64,000 nt of DNA from NCBI RefSeq assembly GCF_030272615.1, contig NC_081415.1:629463240-629527239 (forward strand), in the 5' to 3' direction. A program made the translations under genes and the position numbers. Every line of letters begins with the position of its first letter. Position 1 is the stretch's first letter. The notes under the pieces are model-generated. The model was given only the letters and a program-made list of their open reading frames with translations, did no database searches and was not told the origin of the DNA. This document shows positions 1 to 12,055 of the stretch, one piece after another. The stretch is from Cryptomeria japonica (Eukaryota; Streptophyta; Pinopsida; Cupressales; Cupressaceae).

Positions 1-9
1 GGTTGGTCA

Positions 10-147
10 TTCATTAATATTCCACTAAACTGCAGTCAAATCGACCAACAGTCCCTCGCTGGCTGTACGGGAAAGCACACTAATCTCATCCCCATCTGGG
101 TTGTTCATTAATATTCCACTGAACTGCAGTCAAATCGACCAATAGTC
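10..147. repeat. Direct duplication, 44-bp units 94 bp apart
   Basis: The segment at 10-53 recurs at 104-147 with two mismatches by eye (actAaac/actGaac and caaCagt/caaTagt). The spacer is unrelated. No gene is attached. It may be the edge of a longer repeat cut by the window start. Confidence 0.8.
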
Positions 148-2109
148 TTCAAGCTTAGTAATATTTTCTATCATTATAGATGTCATCTCAACACAGTAGA
201 TATCAAAAGGTCATGCACCTTTTTTTGCCACCTGTTTACACTTCCAAAAGAAAAGCTATCTGATAGGTTTTTGGAGTAAAAGAGACCCCTTACCTCTGTA
301 CTACTGCAAATATTTGTATAAATGTTTAGCTATTTGTGAAATACTCTTATTCTGATTGATCTCCACATACATTCCAGCTTAGCAAGCACCGTTACACTTT
401 GTCATTGACCTCTTACACTTTCAAAATGGTATGCAGGTTCAAACGTGGCAGGAGGCAATGCATGTATGCGTTTGACAAATACCAAACTAGCTAATAATTC
501 TTTTGTAAATCTTTAAATAATTACTTACATGTAATTTCTCTACGTTTTGTTTATGGTATAACCAATAAACCAGTAACAAATTATGTTTCACTCTGCATTT
601 AAAAAACCGATTTTGTATTAAAAATAATTTACGAATTTGAATGCTTTCATGTTTCATGAGATGGTTGGTGTGAATGTTTGACATTAACATAACAAATTAA
701 TAAGCACACAGATTTATGAAAATATCAAGGATAGAACAAAATCAGATTCGAAAGAGGCATTCCATTGATCAAATCTCTATAAAATTTATGTACTCAAAAC
801 TATATATTAATACTAATATTGAAGTCATTTTCTGCAATGTGAATCTAAACTATATATTAATGCTAATGTTAAAGTCATTTTGTGCAATGTGAATCTTATA
901 TCAACATTGAAGTAGATTTTACCTATACAAAACTAGTTTGTAGATCATTTTCTTAGGTCAGAGTAAACTAAAATATGATTTAAATGTTGCTGTGAAACAA
1001 CTTTCTTCCTTTTGTTTGTTTATGCTTGATTTATTTATTTTGTGTTATGCTGTAAATTTCTATTTTTTATTATTTTTAATCTATTTAAAAAGTTTAATGT
1101 CAATTGACAATATAATTTATTTCAATAATTGATCATAAAATTTGAATATTTCTTTTTTTATTTCTATAGATAGTAATTATTAATTATTAAAATTTAATAT
1201 TTTATTATATCTTATTAATATAATTAATTAATTAATTAATAGTTTCAAATTTATTTTTTATATTATTCAAAATTGATGTTTAAATATTATATATTTTTTA
1301 TTTTTATTATTATTGTTATATTTTAATTTTTAAATCTCCAAATTCCTACTTTCAGTAATTTTGAACATTCTTTGTGTAATGTTGTTAGTATTTAGGTAGT
1401 GTTCTTAATTTCATTTATCTTTTCTTTTCACACATGTCATTAAATAATTCTTTATCAAATTTAATCATTGAGTATAAGAATAATTAGAATTTTTAAACTA
1501 TGAGTTAGAAATAGACAAATATATAAGTAAAAATAATTCACTCTCATCAAATATTTCTTATAATGCTTGGAGTACAAATTTTAAATTACAGTTTGATAAA
1601 AATAAATATAAAATATAATTACATGTATATTATTGATTTAGGAAAAACTTTTTAAAATTATTTTGTTTGGTAGATTCCATTCTTTAGAAAAAAATTTAAG
1701 TTCTTTATTAATGTCTTTTTTATCGAATTTTTTAAATTTTACTTTAGTTTTGAATTATAATCTAAAATTATTTTTCCTTTTTATTCATAAATAGTGGGTT
1801 TTTAAAAATTTATAAAGTTTTAAAGTAAAAAAAAAAGATAGTTTTCATATTACTTTTTATTATTTTTTAAATTTTGATTTGATAATATTAATTTATTTCA
1901 AAATTATATGTATTATGATTATATGAGTATTATTTTTTTGAAAAAAAATCGTTGTGCTTGTACATGATCAATTACACTCACTTTCTTTACTCTCAATTTC
2001 TAATATAAAAAAAAAACTATTGTAATTTATTTAACTAGCTTATATATATTTAATAATATATATAGAATAAGCTGAGAGATATCCTTATACAGTTGTATAT
2101 TTTGTATTG
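148..2109. other. AT-rich intergenic DNA without recognisable gene
   Basis: Strongly AT-rich, especially 1020-2090, with many A and T runs. Open frames are short and look random. No transposon protein, tRNA or rRNA is visible. A small tandem duplication at 797-896 is listed separately. Confidence 0.6.
797..896. repeat. Two-copy 50-bp tandem duplication
   Basis: 797-846 is followed directly by a near copy at 847-896 (both start aaactatatattaat and end caatgtgaatct). There are about four substitutions. It is a local tandem duplication in AT-rich DNA. Confidence 0.8.
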
Positions 2110-2448
2110 GTACAGTGTTAGATTTAGGATTCCATTTGGTTCAATTCTAGATTTATAATTATAGTTAGGATCGGAATCAAAATAGTAGGCCTAATTCAAT
2201 AAGGATTAGGGTTCATTATGGTTTACTATTAGGGTTAGGATTTGATTTAGTTTAAAATAGTAGGCCTAATTCAATAAGGAATAGGGTTCATTTTGTCTTG
2301 CTATTAGGGTTAGGGTTATGGTTGTAGTTAGGGTTTACATCATTGTTGAGGTTAGGTTAATGGTCGGGGTTTGGATTTACATCATGTTTAGTGTTACGGT
2401 TAGCGTTAAGATTATGATTAGGCTAGGATTTAGGTTATGGTTAGATTA

Positions 2449-3617
2449 TGTGTAGGGTTATGGTTTATATCATAGGGCTATGATTAGGGTTAGGATTATA
2501 GTTAGGGTTTACATCATTGGTAGGATTAGGTTAATGATTAGGGTTTGGTTAATGATTAGGGTTTGGATTTACTTCATGATTAGGATTAGGGATAGGGTTA
2601 AGATTGTGGTTAGGCTTTGGATTTATCATTATGGTGAGGATTATGTCTAGGGTTAAGGTTAGAGTTAGGATTATAGTTAGGGTTTACATCGTTGGTATGG
2701 TTAGGTTAATGGTTAGGGTTAAGGTTCTAGTTAGGCTTAATTTTTAGGTATATGGTTAGGATTATCTCTATGATTAGAGTTTATATCATAAGGTTAGGGT
2801 TATGATTGCGGTTAGGGTTAGGGTTAAGGATTAGGTTTAGGATTATAGTTTGGGTTTACATCATTTTTAGGGTTAGGTTAATGGTTAGGGCTTGGATTTA
2901 CATCATGTTCAGTGTTACAATTAATGTTAAAATTATGGTTAGGCTTAGGATTTAGGGTTATGGTTAAGATTATATGTAGGGTAAGGACCTTTATATCATA
3001 GGGCTAGGGTGGTTATGGTTATGGGTTAGGGTTAGGATTATGTGTAGGGTTATGGTTTATATCATAGGGCTATGATTAGGGTTAGGATTATAGTTAGGGT
3101 TTACATCATTGTTAGGGTTAGGTTAATGATTAGGGTTTGGATTTACTTCATGATTAGGATTAGGGATAGGGTTAAGATTGTGGTTAGGCTTTGGATTTAT
3201 CATTATGGTGAGGATTATGTCTTAGGTTAGGGTTAGAGTTAGGATTATAGTTAGGGTTTACATCATTGTTATGGTTAGGTTAATGGTTAGGGTTAAAGTT
3301 CTAGTTAGGCTTAATTTTTAGGTATATGGTTAGGATTATCTCTATGATTAGAGTTTATATCATAAGGTTAGGGTTATGATTGTGGTTAGGGTTAGGGTTA
3401 AGGATTAGGTTTAGGATTATAGTTAGGGTTTACATCATTTTTAGGGTTAGGTTAATGGTTAGGGTTTGGATTTACATCAAGTTTAGTGTTACAATTAATG
3501 TTAAAATTGTGGTTAGGCTTAGGATTTAGGGTTATGGTTAAGATTATATGTAGGGTTAGGACCTTTATATCATAGGGCTAGGGTGGTTATGGTGATGGGT
3601 TAGGGTTAGGATTATAG
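2449..3617 (+). repeat. Two tandem about 592-bp higher-order units of the TTAGGG-like array
   Basis: The text starting at 2449 (tgtgtagggttatggttta) restarts at 3041 and can be followed through the same ordered variants: the ATCATAGGGCTATGATTAGG phrase, the TTTTTAGGTATATGG phrase, and the ACCTTTATATCATAGGGC phrase at about 2990 and 3570. Copies differ by scattered substitutions and small indels. The array therefore grew by duplication of roughly 0.6-kb blocks, not only by hexamer slippage. Confidence 0.75.
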
Positions 3618-4727
3618 GTAGGGTTTACATCACTGTTAGGGCGAGTTTAATGGTTAGGGTTTGGATTTACATCATGATTAGGGTTAGGGTTAAGATTGTG
3701 GTTAGGATTAGGATTTACATTTATGGTTAGTTTTATGTTTAGGGTTACAGTTTATACATCACCGTGTTAGGGTGAGGGTTAGCACAATGGTTAGGGTTAT
3801 GGTTAAGTTTAAGATTGTGGTTAGGCTTAACATTTATAATTATGGTTAGGGTTATGTCTAGGTTAGGATTTATATCATAGGAATAGGGTTAGGGTTAGGA
3901 TTATAGATAGATTTTACATCATTGTTAGGGTTAGGTTAATGGTTAGAGTCAGGGTTAAGGTTAGGGTTAAGATTGTGTTTAGGATTAGGATTTATGGTTA
4001 TGGTTAGGATTATGTGTAGGGTTAGGATGTATATCATAGGGTTATACTCATGGTTAAGGGTCAGGGTTAGGGTTATAGTTATGGTTTGTATGACTTTTAG
4101 GGTTAGGTTAATGGCTAAGGTTATGGTTGTAGTAAGGGTTTATATCATTGTTAGAGTTAGGTTAATGGTTAGGCTTAGGATTTAGTATTATTGTTATGAT
4201 TATTTCTAGGTTTAGGGTTTATATCATGGGATTAAAATTAGGGTTATGATTAGGATTTATGATTATGGTTAGTTTTACATTTAGGGTTAGGATTAGCATC
4301 AAGGTTAGGGTTATAGTTAAGTTTATGACTGTGGTTCAAAGGATTAATATTTAAAATTATGGCTAGGGTTATGTCTATGGTTAGGGTTTATATCATAGGG
4401 TTAAGGGTTAGGGTTAGGATTATAGATAGATATTACATCATTCTTAGGTTTATGTTAATGGTTAGGGTTAGGGTCAGGGTCAAGATTATGTTTAGGCATA
4501 TGATTTATGGTTATGCTTAGGATTATGTGTAGGGCTAGGGTTTATATAATAGGGTTAGACTTAGGGTTAGGGGTTAGGGTTAGGGTTATAGTTGTGTTTT
4601 GCATCACTTTTAGGGTTGGGTTAATGGTTAGGGTTAAGGGTAGGGTTAGGGTTAAGATTGAGGTTATGCTTATGATTTAGGGTTATGTTTAGGATTATGT
4701 CCAAGGTTAGCTTTTATATCATAGGGT

Positions 4728-6330
4728 TATGGTTAGGATTAGGATTATGTTTATGGTTTATATCATTCTTAGGGTGGTGTTAATGGGTACAGTTTGGATT
4801 TACAACATGGTTAGGGTTAGGGTTCGGCTAATGGTCATGGTTTGCATCACTTTTAGGGTTAGGATTGTAGTAAGGGTTTATATCATTGTTAGGGTTAGGT
4901 TAATGATTAGGTTTTGGATTTAGGGTTTAAGGTTAGAGTTAGGATTAGGGTTACAATTATTGTTAGGGCTAGGATTTAATGTTACTGTTATGATTATTTC
5001 TAGGGTTAGGGTTTATATCATGGGCTTAGGATCAGGGCTAGGATTAGGATTTATGATTATGGTTAATTTTATGTTTAGGGGTACGGTTTATATCACAATG
5101 TCAGGGTTAGGGTTTATATTAGAGGGTTAGAGTTAGGGTTAAGGGTTAGGGTTAGGATTATAGTTAGGGTTTACAATATTGTTAAGGTTAGGCTAATGGT
5201 TAGGGTTTAGATTTATATCATGGTTAGGATTAAGGTTAGGGAAAGGGTTAAGATTATTGTTAGGCTTAGGATTTAGGGTTACATTTAGGATTGTGTCTAG
5301 GGTTAGGGTTTATATTTATTGTTATGGTTATGGTTTGGATTTATATTTATTGTTTGCATCACTTTTAGGGTTAGGTTAATGGTTAGGATTAGGATTGCAG
5401 TACAAGTTTACATCATCGTTAGGGTTAGGTTTTGGATTTAGGGTTAAGGTTAGGGTTAGGTTTACAATTGTTGTTAAGATTAGTATTTAGTGTTATTGTT
5501 ATGATTATTTCTAGGGTTAGGTTTTATATCATGGGATTATAATTAGGGTTAGGATTAGGATTTACGATTATGGTTAGTTTTTTGTTTAGGGTTAGGGTTT
5601 ATATCACAACATTAGGAGTGGGGTTAAGGGTTTAAAGTTTATATTAGAGGCTTAGAGTTATAGTTTTAAGGGTTAGGGTTAGGATGGTAGTTAGGGTTTA
5701 CATCATTGTTGTGGTTAGGCTAATGGTTAGGGTTTGGATTTATATAATTGTTAGGGTTAAGGTTAGGGATAGGGTTAAGATTATGGTTATGCTTAGGATT
5801 TAGGGTTATGTTTACGATTATGTGAAAGGTTAGGGTTTATATCATAGGGTTAGGGTTAGGATTAGGATTATGTTTATGGTTTATATCATTGTTAGGGTTA
5901 AGTTAATGGGTACATTTTGGATTTACAACATGGCTAGGGTTAGGGTTTGGCTAATGGTTATGGTTTGCATCACTTTTTCGGTTAGGTTAATGGTTAGGGT
6001 TAGGGTTGTAGTAAGGGTTTACATCATTGTTAGGGTTAGGTTAATGGTTAGGCTTTGGATTTAGGGTTTAAGGTTATAGTTATGGTTAGTGTTATGATTA
6101 TTGTTAGGGTCAGGATTTAATGTTACTGTTATGATTATTTCTAGGGTTAGGGTTTATATCATGGGCTTAGGATCAGGGTTAGGATTAGGATTTATGATTA
6201 TGGTTAATTTTATGTTTAGGGGTATAGTTTATATCACAATGTCAGGGTTAGGGTTTATATTAGAAGGTTAGAGTTAGGGTTAAGGGTTTAAGGTTTATAT
6301 TAGAGGGTTAGAGTTATAGTTTTAAGGGTT
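4728..6330 (+). repeat. Further higher-order units (1,123-bp offset, about 0.56-kb sub-period)
   Basis: The phrase ATGTTTATGGTTTATATCAT at 4747 recurs at 5870. The following 400-500 bp match in order: an ACAACATGG block, a GGTTTGCATCAC block, a TTACTGTTATGATTATTTC block and a TTTATATCACAATGTCAGGG block. A third, less similar version lies near 5450-5650. The sub-period is therefore about half of 1,123 bp. Confidence 0.7.
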
Positions 6331-6478
6331 AGGGTTAGGATTGTAGTTAGGGTTTACATCATTGTTAGGGTTAGGCTAATGGTTAGGATTAAGGTTAGGG
6401 ATAGGGTTAAGATTATGGTTAGGCTTAGGATTAGGCTTATGTTTAGGATTATCTCAAGGGTTAAGGTTTGTATCATAG

Positions 6479-8116
6479 TGTGTGGTGGAAAAAGTGACAC
6501 TAAGCAAACAGGCCCTAATCTCACTTTCAACCACACACTTGTGGAATACGAAAGAGCCTAGAGGTATCACACAATTGGCTACTTCTTTTTGTGGAAGAGA
6601 GAGCCACGGGCTACATATTAGGATTTTTATTCCTTTGTTGTAATTGAAAGATAAAATGATGCAAGTTCAATTCCTAACCCCAAAGTGTAAGTATGAACTA
6701 ATAACAAGATTGCAGAATTGAACTTAAACAATGGAAAGTTGTAAACACAAGGACAAGACAAGAATGCAAATGCGTACCCGGAGTTAAAATCTGAGTGAAA
6801 ATGTTCGGGATGGGGGCGCGAGCGCCACTGTCCTGATTCTGCCCCTGAAACTGCTCCGGAAACTGCTGTTTTGCAACTTGGAAAGCTGTCAAAAATGCTG
6901 AAAACTGCTGTCTGTCAGGAGGACCAGGGCGCCCAGCGTCCCTATCCCAGGGACTAGGGCGCCCCACGCCCCTGTCCTGGTCTTCTGCTTCAAAACTTGG
7001 TGTGAAGTTTGGTCTCAGTCTACTTCTTTCAGATCTGCAACTTGCGGCATCGTCTGAATCCCAAAACCTGCACTTATATCTGAAAAAGGTGTTTGGGCGG
7101 CTATATAGGGTTTTGCCTTAGTCAAACCCCCGCTTCGGTGATTTCCACCTCCACGAATAGCCAAGTTGTATTGTAAAAGTAATGTGTGTGCAGACCTTGT
7201 GTGTGTGCAAGATCTAAAATGCAAGTAAGCAAACTAGAGCAACCTAGAAAGTAAACCCTAATTGCTTGTAAATGATAATGTAAATGCTCTAAATCAAGAT
7301 GCAAAGTGATCTAAAGCATGGATAAATGATATATTGAAGCTTATGCAAAGACATGAAAACAACATGAAATCATACCCAACCCCCAAGGGAGGGGTACAAG
7401 CCAATCTTCAGTCGGTAATCTCCTATTGTTCTTCAATGTCTTCCAAGCCCTAAATAGATGAATGGAATTGATAAATGCTTGATGGATGGATGTTGAATGT
7501 TGTTGAAGTCTTCCAAGATCTGCTCTTTCGCTGCATAGAAGGCCCTTGAAACCAAAAATCCCCTCCTTTCCAATGAAGAAAGAGAGCTCTTATATATGAA
7601 ACCCTAGGTCTTAATTTCAACTTTTGGCCGACCTAGAGATTGAATATCCGGGCAATTTCTTGGGGTTAAGCTTTATTTTATGATTGGATCGCGCTCCTAA
7701 AATTTCGGGAAAAATGTCCGGGACCATGTGCACGCCGGGTGCCATGGTCCCGACAACTTTTCACCAAATTTTCAGGGCCGTCGGATATGATGATTTTAGA
7801 GAGAATCCCGAAGTTACAGGTGATTTCGAGATGTTTTGACCCCCGAAATCAAGCCCCCAAGTTCAAAATAGGACCTAATTAGGGTTTTTGATTAAATGAT
7901 GTATTGGAAGAATAAAATGAAAGGGGCACACTATAATGAAAGGGCCCAACTTTATGATATGGGAGATGATGAAATAGAACCTTAGACCTAATTAATTTAA
8001 TTAATTAAGTGCTAAAGGGGAAATGCAATGCAAAATGCAAAATGCGCCAAGGCGGGAGCTAAACCAAGTGTGAAATTGTACCACTTTAGCAAGTGCGTAC
8101 AATTTATGACGCTACA
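6479..8116 (-). mobile_element. Solo LTR of a probable Ty3/gypsy element
   Basis: A 1,638-bp segment begins TGTGTGGTGG and ends GCTACA, with a 5-bp duplication outside, and holds no retrotransposon protein domain. It has higher GC than the DNA around it. The minus orientation is inferred: read that way it starts TGTAGCGTCA, like other gypsy LTRs starting TGTAG, and has a TATA-like box two thirds of the way from the window's right side. The Pro/Gly/Arg open frame on minus at 6698-6967 lies inside the LTR and is not a host gene. A short non-autonomous element cannot be fully excluded, but no internal LTR pair is visible. Confidence 0.75.
7589..7597 (-). promoter_or_regulatory. Candidate TATA box of the solo LTR
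   Basis: The minus strand reads CATATATAAGAGCTC here, a good TATA match in the middle of the LTR, where a U3/R boundary promoter would be expected. Transcription start is not shown. Confidence 0.35.
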
Positions 8117-8600
8117 CATAGGTTAAGTTTTAGTGTTAAGGGTTAGGGTTAGGATTGTAGTAAGGGTGAAGTTAGGGTTATATTTAAGTTTAGGGTCAAG
8201 TTATGGTTTAGAGTTAAATCAGGTCTAGATTAGAGATATTGTCAAGGTGAGGGTTTTATTATGTTAAGGTTTTCATTATAGTTAGGGTTTGTATTTTTTT
8301 AATGATGTTAAATGAATCAAAAATTAGTTTTAGAATAAATTTAAAACTAAAACTTAGATAACTTTCAATGATTAGAGTATGCTTTTAATGTTTATCAAAT
8401 CCTAATGGCAATCAAACCAAAATATTAATTAAGGGTTAAACCTTTATGATATAATTTTAAAAATTTAAAAATTATATTGTTAGAGTTAACTTTAAGGTTA
8501 GGTTAGCGTTGACATTCAATTAAAGAGATTAGGTTTAGGGGTTAAGGTTATAGTTAATTAGAGTTTAGTTTGAAGGTAAGATAATAGGTAACTATTGTAG
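8117..8600 (+). repeat. Telomere-like array relic to the right of the solo LTR
   Basis: GGTTAAG, GGGTTAGGGTTAGG and GTTAGGGTTATA words continue from the left-hand array for about 170 bp, then thin out among AT-rich DNA. Further GGTTAGG words occur at 8480-8580. Confidence 0.65.
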
Positions 8601-9690
8601 GATAATGTATTCATAACACTTATAATAATTTTTTATAAAATATTAAAAGAATCTTTATTATTATGTACTTTTCTTATGAATATTTTGTTTCCTTATTTTA
8701 ATATTTTTATGAAATAATTACGTTGAAACTTTGCTCTAATGACATAAAGACATTTTAAAATAGCTTAAACTCACTTTTAATTGAAATTATATTTTTACAA
8801 TAAATTTAAAATATAGACATTTTAAAATAATTTAAAGTTTCTTATAATTAAAATTGTCTTACACATAACCTTTATTCTAGCCCTAACCCTAATAGTTAAT
8901 TAAGGCAAAATCTTAGTTGAATTCTTATCAAACCCTTATGTTAATAAAATCAAATACTTAATTAAGGGTTTAACCTTTATAAAATAATTTGAAACATCAA
9001 TAAAACATTTAAAAATTATTTGAATAATAATAAAATTAACAAAGGTTGTATCAAAATATACTTTATTAATAAATATATTAGATTAAGAATAAATGAGTAT
9101 CATCAATAGTAATTTGATATTTCTATTTAAATGAATCAACAATTAGTTTTAGAATAAATTTAAAACTAAAACTTATATAAATTTAAATGATTAGAGTATG
9201 CTTTTGAATGTTTATCAAACCCTAATGGTAATCAATCCAAAAATTTAATTAAGGGTTTAAACTTTTATGATATAATTTGAAAAATTTAAAAACTATATGA
9301 TTAGAGTTAACTTTAAGATTAGGTTAGGGTTTTCATTTAATTAGAGAGATTAGGTTTAGGGGTTAAGGTTATAGTTAATTAAAGTTTAGTGTTAACTTAA
9401 GGCTATAAATAGGTAACTATTGTAGGATAATGCATTCATAACACTTATTGTCATTTTTTATAAAATATTACAAAAGTCTTTAATATTATGTACTTTTCTT
9501 ATGAATATTGTTTTTCCTTATTTGAATTTTTTTATGAAACAATTACCGTGAAACTTTGTTCTAATGAAATAAATACATTTTAAAATAGCTTCAAAATTTA
9601 TTATAATTAAAATATAGACATTTTAAAATAGTTAAAAGTTTCTTATCATTAAAATTATCTTACTCATAACCTTTATTCTAACCCTAACCA
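8311..9690. repeat. Segmental tandem duplication with 819-bp offset
   Basis: 8311-about 8900 and 9130-about 9690 share the same ordered text: aatgaatcaaMaattagttt, the gattagagtatgctttt block, aggtttaggggttaaggtta, ggtaactattgtaggataat, and cataacctttattctaRccc. They differ by many substitutions and small indels, so the duplication is old. Both copies end with CCCTAACC words, the reverse orientation of the main array. Confidence 0.8.
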
Positions 9691-9811
9691 TGACAGTAAG
9701 AGTTTAACCTTTATATAAATTTCAATTAGAGTAAGCTTTTATTCTAACATTGAAAAAGAAAAGAAATTAATTTAGACATATAAGAAACGTTTTTAAACAT
9801 TTTTATTCTAC

Positions 9812-9915
9812 CTTTTCTTTTTGCATGTCGTAAAATAGATTTACAACTCTCACTGGCATCTTGCATTCCTTCTCCAATGCATTGATCTCCTCATTGCAAA
9901 TCTCAATACTCACTA
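9812..9915 (-). pseudogene. Isolated exon-like coding segment, protein not recognised
   Basis: On the minus strand a 104-bp stretch is open and reads SIEICNEEINALEKECK followed by MPVRVVNLFYDMQKEK. This looks like charged, partly helical protein, not random AT-rich translation. It is bounded by a splice-acceptor-like TTGCAG before 9915 and a donor-like AAG|GTAGAA after 9812. I do not recognise the protein, and no companion exons are evident nearby. It may be an exon of an unannotated gene, a captured exon, or a pseudogene piece. The splice sites are inferred from sequence only. Confidence 0.3.
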
Positions 9916-11524
9916 CTGCAACATATACACAAATATAAAATGCAAAACCCTAAATTAAATACAACAAAACCAAACATTATATAAAAACCTTAAATATTTT
10001 GAAAGTGATGAATACAATAGGCAAATGCACAAATCTATAATTCATATACCAGTCACTCGCAATCACGAGAAGAATAATTCACAAATGAATAAATGCTAAA
10101 TAATCCCTCTGCAACCCCAATCCAGATCAACCCTCCTCTACCAACAAATTTGTATTAGTTATTCATACAATAATAACATAAAAATCTACTTTCATATTAA
10201 ATAGGTGGTTAATTTGGATTCACCATGCATTGCACTACATATCATTGCAAAACATTATTAATTAAAGTGATGCATTAAAATAAGATATCCATTTTTCATT
10301 TTTTAATTTCTTACTTTTTCTTTTTATCATTCTTAAGTAGATTAAACTTCTTTAAAACTACTCATTATAACTAAAACCTTCTAATGAAATATTTATACCA
10401 TAAACCAACCTTCTAATGTCAACTTAAATATACCTAAAACGGAGAATTTCCTTCCTCTCAATGAAATCTCCACACAGAGTTTGAAATGATCGATGATTTT
10501 TTTCTTTTCCAAAGATTATAGCTTGTTATCCTTTGTAAAAACAACACAATCTTCCAAAGAAATCTATATTGCCCACATATATATTGTGTTCATATACAAC
10601 ATATTCTCAATCACATAAACCAAAAAACTAAACTGCAAAGGATTCTACAAGTAGATGTAAAGATCCAGTATCAAGAAGATGTAAAGATCCAGTATCCTTC
10701 TTGCCTGTACAACAAACCTACAATATGAAAATAGTATGAAATCTGTAAAACAATATCAAATACCTCTATCTCACGTTGAAACTACACAATTGATCGCTTC
10801 TCTATTTGGAAATTACTTTTGCTTGCAATTCGAAGAATGGTGCATTACCATTTTTCCAAGTTTTAATTATCGAATGGAGTGAAACTATCTCGTAACTGTT
10901 TTGAAAACCAAATCTATTAATCTATCAATTATTTTACATTCTATATTAATTAATTATTATTTTAAGCCTTAAATAATTGAAAACCAAATGACCGTCAAAA
11001 TTATTGAAAACCCCCAAATGTTGACTCATAAATTTGCTGCCATTGTAGAAGCCTCTTGGTTTAATAACGTAATTATTATTTGTTATATTGTGAAATTTAA
11101 TTTGAAATGCCTTTGTAATAAATAAGGGTCTTATTCCACCATTTCCACTTTTTGAGGGGGCAACAAATTCATTGCATCATATTTCAAATTATTAAATTAA
11201 ACTTTTATAAGGATGTTATAACTTATAGTGGAAACATTAGATTTGAACGCAATCATAGAAGGATAGTCACTTTTCTTTGTCAAGAAAATCAAACACTTTA
11301 ATTTCTCAAATTTATAAATTTATGGAATATATATATTTTTTAATTATTAATTATTAAATTATATTAAATCTTTAATAAAGAATATATAGTGGATATAGAA
11401 TATATTTTTTAACTAAAGAAATTGAGGAGTAAAAATATTATCATGTAAAAGTAATAATAAGGCATATATTATTTTCTAAATATAATATAACTATATACAC
11501 ACACATTTATTTCCTATTTATCCC
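9916..11524. other. AT-rich intergenic DNA
   Basis: No open frame of quality and no transposon domain. There is a small direct repeat, gatgtaaagatccagtatc, twice near 10655-10698. The region may hold introns if the exon-like segment at 9812-9915 is real. Confidence 0.5.
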
Positions 11525-12055
11525 TCCATGTCTCTCTATTACATCTATCTCTCTTACACACACTCCCCCACCATATATATATATATATATAGATCCATCC
11601 CCCTCTATCTCTATCTCATTATCTCTCCATCTCTCCACCTCTTTACCTATCCCTCTCTCCCCCTCTTAGTATATTTATCTCTTCCATCTCTATCTATTGC
11701 TCTCTCTTTTTATCTCTCCCTCTCCTCTCCATATCCCTCTTTTTTTCCTTCTCCATCTCCATATCTATCTTTCTCTTTATCTTTATCTCCTTACCCCTCT
11801 CTCTTTCTCTTTTCTCCATCTATCTCTCTCTATTTCTATCCCTATCTCTTCATAGTTCTCCCTCCCTCTATATTACAATTCTCCCTTCCTCAATATTACA
11901 GTTCCTTCTCTTTTCTCCATCTATCTCTCTCTATTTCTATCCCTATCTCTTCATAGTTCTCCCTCCCTCAATATTACAGTTCCTTCTCTTTTCTCCATCT
12001 ATCTCTCTATTTCTATCTCTATCTCTTCGTAGTTCTCCCTCCCTCAATATTCCAA
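11525..12055. repeat. Pyrimidine-rich CTCTAT tract with 78-bp tandem units
   Basis: Plus strand is almost pure C/T with A (tctctatctctatctc). It contains an AT dinucleotide run at 11573-11592. At its right end a unit starting ccttctcttttctccatcta and ending caatattacagtt is repeated about three times (11810-11903 diverged, 11904-11981, 11982-12050). The Ser/Leu/Tyr/Pro open frame at 11528-11956 is a translation of this low-complexity tract. Confidence 0.85.

Larger units (their letters stand above)
2110..6478 (+). repeat. Degenerate interstitial telomere-like TTAGGG array
   Basis: About 4.4 kb is built from words such as GGTTAGGGTTA, mostly the hexamer TTAGGG. They mix with recurring phrases of the type GGTTTACATCATTGTTAGGG, GGTTAATGGTTAGGG and GGTTTATATCATAGGG. 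All lie in the same orientation (G-rich strand on plus). The expected plant telomere word TTTAGGG is only occasional. At the left edge a 75-bp unit (aatagtaggcctaattcaat) occurs at 2179 and 2254. Val/Arg/Ile-rich open frames here are translations of the repeat. I read it as an old interstitial array, not a telomere, because it is degenerate and followed by other DNA. Confidence 0.85.
6474..8121. repeat. Target-site duplication CATAG flanking the solo LTR
   Basis: CATAG at 6474-6478 and again at 8117-8121, immediately outside the TG...CA ended element. Removing the element and one CATAG restores an array phrase (gtatCATAGgttaag), so the array is older than the insertion. Confidence 0.85.

Noticed and set aside
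3973-6064. Val/Arg/Met/Ile-rich open frames within the TTAGGG-like array (60-70 residues each)
   Set aside because: They are translations of the repeat (GTTAGGGTT gives Val/Arg/Leu/Gly) and move with its phase; no start context or domain.
2110-6478. True chromosome end
   Set aside because: The array is degenerate, higher-order and followed by more than 57 kb of other DNA; it also starts within AT-rich sequence.
6698-7304. Minus-strand frames with Pro/Gly/Arg-rich protein (WDRDAGRPGPPDRQ)
   Set aside because: They lie wholly inside the solo LTR; any database matches would probably be LTR-derived predictions.
11528-11956. 142-residue Ser/Leu/Tyr/Pro frame
   Set aside because: Pure translation of a CTCTAT/CCCTCT microsatellite tract.
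11801-12050. CRISPR-like array
   Set aside because: The 78-bp units are contiguous and low-complexity with no unique spacers; the genome type is also wrong.
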